DNA of 64,000 nt. Origin: Nectonema munidae (Eukaryota; Nematomorpha; Nectonematoida; Nectonematidae). Shown here in pieces: positions 59,501 through 64,000 of this stretch. A model generated the notes under the pieces. That model had not been told where the DNA came from. It ran no database searches and saw only the letters and a program-made list of their open reading frames with translations. The stretch spans positions 930,001-994,000 of the forward strand of contig JAUIRK010000101.1 of the NCBI GenBank assembly GCA_030549495.1, in the 5' to 3' direction. Each line of letters begins with the position of its first letter. Within the stretch, counting starts at the first letter, position 1. The position numbers were made by a program, and so were the translations under genes.

Positions 59501-62500
59501 AAATAGCGATATCAAAGCCCTTTTTGTAAAAAGTGAGTATGAAATTGAAGATGTATAGCGGATGTGTTTGCAACAGGACTAGTATCAGTGAGCGACAGGC
59601 TGGGCGATACACATTATTCATGAAAGTGATGTACTCGCTTTCATCGATAAAATCTTGTTGAATGAATGGAACAACCTTTTCCGTATCTGAAATGAAAGAA
59701 ACTTATACACAAGCTATGAAGAGAGTTAGAGATAAAGGGGTTGTGTTAAAGATTGGCATTTATTCGACGCGGTCTTCAGTTCAAATGTAGCATTGGACTA
59801 ATTTTTCAAAACGAAGAAAATTTAAAAGGAATTTGAAAAATATATATATACATGATACAAATCATATGAGTTTTTAACAAAAGAACCTTAGTTGTATATA
59901 TGTATCTTACAATGACATACAGTGTTTTCTTGAAAAAGGACGGCCTATTATTCTTCAATTTGTAAACCGGCCATATTTGAGTACCTTTTTCTAAAATTTG
60001 TTATGAAATCGTTGTTCCAAAACCTTTATTTAGTTTTGAAAGTTTATTAAAAATATTGTCAAATGAAACTAAATACAAGATTTAAATCATCATTTGCATT
60101 TATTCATCATGATGGAAATGAATTGGAACTTCAAAACCCAGATCTTAATTATTTTGCCGCTTTCTGTAAACTTTCAAAAAGTAAATCAGCACAACAGTCC
60201 TTCATTTTATTTACACCGCCTTCGTTAGAGAAAAAGCGCTCCCTCTCCAGAATTTCCATGTACTGTGCGCTCTTTAGTGGCAAGGTCTTTTTTCGAGTTA
60301 AAAATTCAATTAGACAATATCTATTCATAAACAGCATTATTTTCTTATTGTGTTAACCAATTACCGTTGTTCTCATGCACTACCTACAATCTAATACACC
60401 GATTACTCAAAGAAAAAAGGTTAGCTTTAAAAAGGAAGGCAACCAGAAATTGATAACAAAATTCTCGTCCTTCGAAAATAATACGCTTGGTTAAAAAGAT
60501 ATTTTTAGGGCTAGAAATAATTAAATAACTACCTGGAATTGAAAAGGAAGCTAATTCATGTTTGCCATACCTCGACATTCTTGGCAAACAATTTAGGAAG
60601 AAGACTTCTAAAAATGGTTGTAGTTGCAGCAAATTTATTGAACAGGACTTCAACACATTTTCACAAATCTGTAAACCAAGGCAGCTAATAGTTTGACTGG
60701 GATGCAAATTCAACGCCAAAAGACACTCCAGCAACTCGGAAAAGTTGTCTTTGAAGGGTTCGTCCTTGAATCCTAACGCATGAGATGAAGCACTAAGTGT
60801 ATATATCATGAAATATTCTGCTGCTTGCTTAGTAAAATCGTATTCTTTTTGGACGCTGGAAGCTTCAACAAAGACATTGCGACACAACATGAGCATTTCA
60901 ATGCTAAATGCCGGTAAAACAATAAAACTGGCTAAGAGATCTTTTTCGAAAGCCTTCCTGTTTTTCTAAGACATAAATATAGTTAAAAATTTAGTCATGG
61001 AGAAATAAGTACTTTTTATGTTTGTAATTGTAAAACATTTACCGTATATTTCGGTGTATAAGTCGACCCGAGTAATTTTTTATGATTTTGCTAATATCTG
61101 AGGTATAAGTCGACCTCTAAAATACGAAACTCGCCTAAGTTATCGGCTAGCCTAAGCAGCAGTGTAAAAGTTACCGTATATAAAACATCGGGCATTAATT
61201 AAAGACTACCGGTATGTTATTACAAATCTTGTTGTACTTATAATATGAAATAATATATAAGGTAGTATTAACATAAATCTCTATAGTTTACATACTCATA
61301 TACTTTCACTTTTTTTTCTCTCTAATTCAGCATTGTTCCTAACTCTCCTACTAACCATGGAGCTTTTTGTTACTGTTATATAAGTCGACCCTCAATTTGG
61401 GCTGATTTTGGGGGCTAAAAGGTCGACATATACACCGAAATATACGGTATTTACAAATGGTCTAGTGAATTAGAGCTATCGTAAAGCTACGTCTAATAAG
61501 ACTGTAAGAAAGCGTGTTTACATAACAGATATTATATACAGTGGCGTATTCAGACATTTCTATACATCAAATATGCTGCTCAAATAAGCAAGTTTAGCCA
61601 ATTCCGCTTCATTATAAATCACGATCAACTATGTTATCAAACTAGTTCATCATGTTAATGAAGTAGCCAAAAAATAATTCCAGGTAATTAACTTACAAGC
61701 GTAATTCAATAAAAATGATAGGCACGTTTAAAACCTCTTCTCTTATAGTCACCTAAAACAACTGGAAAACATCCAAACACTATTTTTTGTGGAAAACTTT
61801 TAATGATCTTGGAATTTTTAAAGAATATTATATCTTAAAAACTCTGAAATAATTTTTTATCTGTTTTTGCTTTTCCTTCCTTAATCAATAACAAAAATGT
61901 CTATTTTTGTATTATTTGATAGCACATTTCGTACCGTATGATTTTACTAATTAAGTCCAGTTTTTAACGGTTCCCTGCTGAATTGCGGATCAGAGATGAT
62001 TTTCAATATTTTCGCAGGAACAATTCGAGAAATCGACTTTTAACAAAAAACTGTTCAAAATTCATCCTTTTTGAACTCAACTTGAATTTTTATTGTGCTT
62101 TGAGTTCATTTAATCTTCTTTTCAAACTGTTGCAATATTTCAATTATTGATTTTTCAACTATAGAAAAATTTACCTTTTTTTGTTATAGAAATATTTACA
62201 GGAATTTTTCTGTTTTTATGTCGTTATTAAAAAATATATATAAAATCAAGAGTGCAGATACGGAGGGCGAGGAGGAGTAGTGAAAAAGCTTTTCGCTCGT
62301 TCAATCATTTTTAATTCTTCAATTTTATATCTTTTTATATCAATTAAGACTTGTTTGGCTTGTCAATAGATTTTCCATATTACTTTAAAGTAAATTTAAA
62401 AAATTATAAAAAAAAAAGCACCGTATTGAAATATTAGTTCAGAAATTTATGTAATATGTAGTGCTAAAAAATTTTGGACAATAAAACTCGAGTTTTTTTA

Positions 62501-63509
62501 ACACTGCAATGCCATATGTCCATTTTATAATGACAATTTATCTGTCTGAAAAGAATGATAACGATATTCGAATTCGATTCATAGGCTTACCATTGGGGGA
62601 TACTAAAAAGATGTCCATTCATTACATGGGATTATAAAGCATTTATTGAAATAAAATGGAATTAAAACTATGAATGATTTCTTTTTAAAATTTCAGAATT
62701 ATTTCTAAAAGGAACATTACCTTTTTATCCAACAAATCCGTGAAGATAGGAAGAGCAGCACTTCGGAATACTTCGTCTTTTACGAATGGAAAAATTACAT
62801 CAGATAAGAAGGAAAGAAGAGGAACAGATAAAATCCACCATCCTACATAGCATTGTACTGTAGTGAGCGCAATTTTTAAAGAAGCTTCAAGCAAGCTCTT
62901 TTCTCCAGCTTCTACGCACGACTCGTATGACTTAGAAAACGTTAGCAATATTTCTCTGAGAATCTAAATTTAAAGTCGCGCATAGAATAAAGCACTGATA
63001 ATAAAATGATCACACATGTGTTATTATTGTAGAAAAAGCGAAGAGCATACGTTCAAAATTTCATTCTGTCGTTCAATCAAGCCGGCCTTTACTTCATTCT
63101 GTCGCTTTAAACTTTTCATATTTTGGAAATAAATTACATCCTCAAGCAGCCTGGCAAGGACATAGCAGAATACTTCAAGATAAATCACTTTTTCTTTTCC
63201 ATGATCGATGAATGAATTAAATAAACCAGACCAATTGGATGGCCATTCAAATTTGCAGATGCTAGCTATACACTTAGCGAAACAATCCTTAACGAAAAGT
63301 GGCGAGTCCAGTGAAAAATGGGAAATCTTTTCAAAGAAACTTTCTTTAATATTTTCCTTGAATTGGGTGGAAAAGGTGTTCCATTTAGCTTTAACATCAA
63401 TCGACAAAAGGTTTGCGCCAAAGTACACGAGGTTGAAGTCGTTTTTCTTCATGAGTTCCATGCAGTATAAGTACTTGATGTCATCCATTTTTTGAAAGTC
63501 CTCGCATAC
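53358..63509 (-). CDS. XPO5: Exportin-5 homolog (5' end outside window)
   Basis: Exportin-5 is a karyopherin-beta HEAT-repeat protein that carries pre-miRNA and other structured RNA out of the nucleus with RanGTP. Exons in order on the minus strand: 63509-63051, 62963-62721, 60953-60533, 59686-59295, 57708-57559, 56726-56530, 56473-56371, 56313-56173, 56113-55877, 55798-55452, 55395-55220, 55166-55114, 55056-54952, 54891-54600, 53572-53358. All phases agree and give 1,176 residues; with a short first exon upstream of 63.5 kb this fits the roughly 1,200 of the family. The N-terminal match includes the Xpo1-like domain (SICKFEWPSNWSGLF for family MIKREWPQHWPDML; YVLARLLEDVIYFQ for ILLRLAEDVVTFQ). 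The C-terminus ends ITEDDAYDLRSLF. It converges on MON2. Confidence 0.94.
53573..54599. other. XPO5 last intron
   Basis: Contains a hAT-like end at 54036-54056 (read inward CAATGGTTCTCAACCTTTTT) and an exact 67-bp tandem duplication at 54194-54329. The rest is unassigned. Confidence 0.5.
54194..54329 (+). repeat. Perfect 67-bp tandem duplication
   Basis: Two identical 67-base units beginning gcacaaaatatattaaattt and ending agacaacg, head to tail, with no difference seen. Either very recent in origin or an assembly artefact. Confidence 0.85.
54600..55166 (-). CDS. XPO5: XPO5 exons 12-14
   Basis: Exons 55166-55114, 55056-54952 and 54891-54600, with the first preceded by a 53-bp intron. Peptides NNKAVVFCAHGIKLIENE (family: HEDVCTALLITAFNSLAWKD), ELFSVITTVLECSVISYQ, and AIKSIFNICLISLCKMESEQ then LLCAIYVLF (family: CMASLVHLAFQIYEAL). 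Phases agree. Confidence 0.87.
55220..56113 (-). CDS. XPO5: XPO5 exons 9-11
   Basis: Exons 56113-55877, 55798-55452 and 55395-55220. Peptides FVILALKSIFKRA (family: YSILGVVKRTCWP), IAQVEDMSSVLQFQNSFALA (FYTVEDLATQLLSSAFVNLN), FVKAFVHPLISHLAKKCPYE (MLRVFVKPLVLFCPPEHYEA). The best-conserved C-terminal block of the gene. Confidence 0.9.
56173..56726 (-). CDS. XPO5: XPO5 exons 6-8
   Basis: Exons 56726-56530, 56473-56371 and 56313-56173, separated by introns of 56 and 57 bp. Peptides EFVRHCTSILINLSKDFAPF (family: NVRRHACSSIIKMCRDYPQL), ECNILLISSLSDASTKEELL (LMEALVLISNQFKNYERQKV), LASLFYFWRSEEF. The first donor (GTATTT) was chosen because it restores phase before an in-frame stop. Confidence 0.88.
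57559..57708 (-). CDS. XPO5: XPO5 exon 5
   Basis: 150 bp, phase 0 both sides, CTTTTTAG acceptor and GTTTGA donor. Reads KNEAIAFIRAFVDQSFDNRS then KILSCVYSLTYFLNFSPETL, matching GIELLQMVLNFDTKDPLILS and CVLTNVSALFPFVTYRPEFL of the family. A C run of about 12 bases lies in the neighbouring intron near 57.47 kb. Confidence 0.82.
57709..59294. other. XPO5 intron 4
   Basis: Contains a SINE-like unit near 58.49-58.64 kb and an unassigned segment at about 59.04-59.14 kb that could be a small skipped exon (see findings). The rest is AT-rich. Confidence 0.4.
58490..58640 (+). repeat. Possible tRNA-derived SINE
   Basis: An A-box-like tagttagagtatag is followed about 40 bases later by a B-box-like ttggattcaaacccaac, with a GC-richer body to about 58.64 kb. 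No second copy seen in the window, so tentative. Confidence 0.35.
59295..59686 (-). CDS. XPO5: XPO5 exon 4
   Basis: 392 bp after a TTTCAG acceptor. Reads VPFIQQDFIDESEYITFMNN and RPACRSLILVLLQTHPLYIF, matching RFDFDSDEDFNAFFNSSRAQ and MRLACRLDPKTSFQM, then LLYVLEVLPIFSSSLSNYI. Joins exon 3 (one leftover base) and exon 5 in phase. Confidence 0.9.
60149..60337 (-). other. Unassigned open segment inside XPO5 intron 3
   Basis: A GC-richer open stretch (EFLTRKKTLPLKSAQYMEIL, then NKMKDCCADLLFESLQKAAK) in the 846-bp intron between exons 3 and 4. Its phase does not fit either neighbour, and exons 3 and 4 join directly in phase, so it is not needed for XPO5. It could be a transposon-derived fragment or a nested exon; not recognised. 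Confidence 0.3.
60533..60953 (-). CDS. XPO5: XPO5 exon 3
   Basis: 421 bp. Reads AFEKDLLASFIVLPAFSIEM and, further on, ECLLALNLHPSQTISCLGLQ (family: ESFLAFTTHPSQFLRSSTQM) and LQLQPFLEVFFLNCLPRMSR (LLLAIIPKYLRASMTNLVKM). The acceptor AG before GCTTTC is used instead of one six bases upstream because only it keeps phase. Confidence 0.9.
60954..62720. other. XPO5 intron 2
   Basis: 1.77-kb intron; holds the miniature inverted-repeat element at 61041-61448. Otherwise AT-rich and unassigned. Confidence 0.5.
61041..61448. mobile_element. Miniature inverted-repeat element, 408 bp
   Basis: 28-bp inverted ends starting ACCGTATATTTCGGTG and continuing to gtcgacc, identical at 27 of 28 positions between the two ends. 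A subterminal gtataagtcgacctc repeats the inner part of the end. The target duplication is unclear (attt shared on both sides; or 8-mers acatttac and gtatttac if the element starts two bases further in). No coding capacity. Confidence 0.85.
62721..62963 (-). CDS. XPO5: XPO5 exon 2 of those in the window
   Basis: 243 bp, phase 0 on both sides. Reads ILREILLTFSKSYESCVEAG and LKIALTTVQCYVGWWILSVP (family: VGVAALNTLAGYIDWVSMSH), then VFRSAALPIFTDLLDKK. The TTTAG acceptor is preferred over a nearer CAG because it restores phase with the preceding exon. Confidence 0.9.
63051..63509 (-). CDS. XPO5: XPO5 first exon present in the window
   Basis: 459 bp after a TTTTGCAG acceptor: CEDFQKMDDIKYLYCMELMK (family: CEEFKEKCPICVPCGLRLAE), NLVYFGANLLSIDVKAKWNT (AIVRHFGLQILEHVVKFRWN), VKDCFAKCIASICKFEWPSN, VLARLLEDVIYFQNMKSLKR. 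Roughly the first 35 residues of the family are missing, so the initiating exon lies beyond 64 kb or in unrecognised sequence at 63.5-64 kb. Confidence 0.95.
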
Positions 63510-64000
63510 CTGCAAAAAGGTGTAAGAAATTTAGATTAATAAATCTCAATAGAAATATTTATTAACAAAATTGGTACTATAGTCATTTGGAATGAAAGAA
63601 CACGCTGAAGAACAATTGATCCATTTCTTATTACTCCATGCGTTTATTTATCTTCTTTATCCTTTCGGATAAAAAAATATATCCTCTGAACTTCAAGGAT
63701 GGAGGAATATTTAATATATAGTAGAACAGACCATTTAATGCACGGGTTCCCAAGTCAAGCGATTTTAAGAGTTGGTTGGACGAAATAGAAATTCAAAAGA
63801 AATCATTGACGATGAAGACCGAAAAAGAATTTCAAAGTGATTGGTGAATTCACTTTTATTATGTTTTATTTAATCCTTCCTTTCAGGTAAAACAGGCGTC
63901 TTTTTTAATTTTTAGATACCGACTCCGAGTCCTATTTCTTTAAAAACTCCAAATTCTACTCCAAATACCTACTAGTAGCCCAAGAAATAAAAAGCTTATG
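63510..64000. other. XPO5 5' intron (partial)
   Basis: AT-rich; no reading frame resembling the exportin-5 N-terminus seen. It runs off the window. Confidence 0.45.

Overview
The window is very AT-rich, intron-rich eukaryotic DNA. It holds two conserved host genes, converging on each other, in a dense bed of transposons, tRNA-derived SINEs and tandem repeats. Several introns are only about 46-57 bp long while others exceed 8 kb. That mix, with the repeat load and base composition, suggests an arthropod with a repeat-rich genome; a copepod is my best guess, from general knowledge and not proven here.

Layout. 1-13.65 kb: no host gene recognised. This part has a non-autonomous hAT element with target-site duplications (423-766), a broken hAT transposase (about 3.99-6.35 kb, minus) beside an intact orphan reading frame (3611-3979), and LINE reverse-transcriptase fragments (9.7-11.2 kb). 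13.65-43.47 kb (plus): the MON2 homolog, about 24 exons, readable from a start codon to the C-terminus. Its 8.2-kb first intron carries a satellite array and a nested composite repeat (18.34-21.72 kb). Later introns carry a second array, a foldback element, a Penelope-like fragment and a piggyBac element (39.36-41.86 kb). 43.5-53.3 kb: intergenic, with two tandem arrays, an inverted 2.1-kb copy of the composite repeat and a 0.6-kb inverted-repeat element. 53.36-63.51 kb (minus): exportin-5 (XPO5), fifteen phase-consistent exons giving 1,176 residues, with only the first coding exon outside the window.

How the genes work. MON2 is a peripheral Golgi/endosome scaffold related to the non-catalytic parts of large Arf-GEFs. 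Exportin-5 is the RanGTP-dependent exporter of pre-miRNA and structured RNA. Nothing here ties their functions together; they are neighbours.

Most notable: a transposon family with GGTC...GACC ends whose termini are multiplied into an internal array of GACAATTCGCCCCAT modules. Two copies sit inside the composite repeat, each with an 8-bp target duplication, and the second copy of the composite repeat (49-51 kb) preserves the empty site for both. A roughly 130-150-bp satellite family also recurs in opposite orientation 33 kb apart. Splice coordinates were read by eye and may be off by a base or two.
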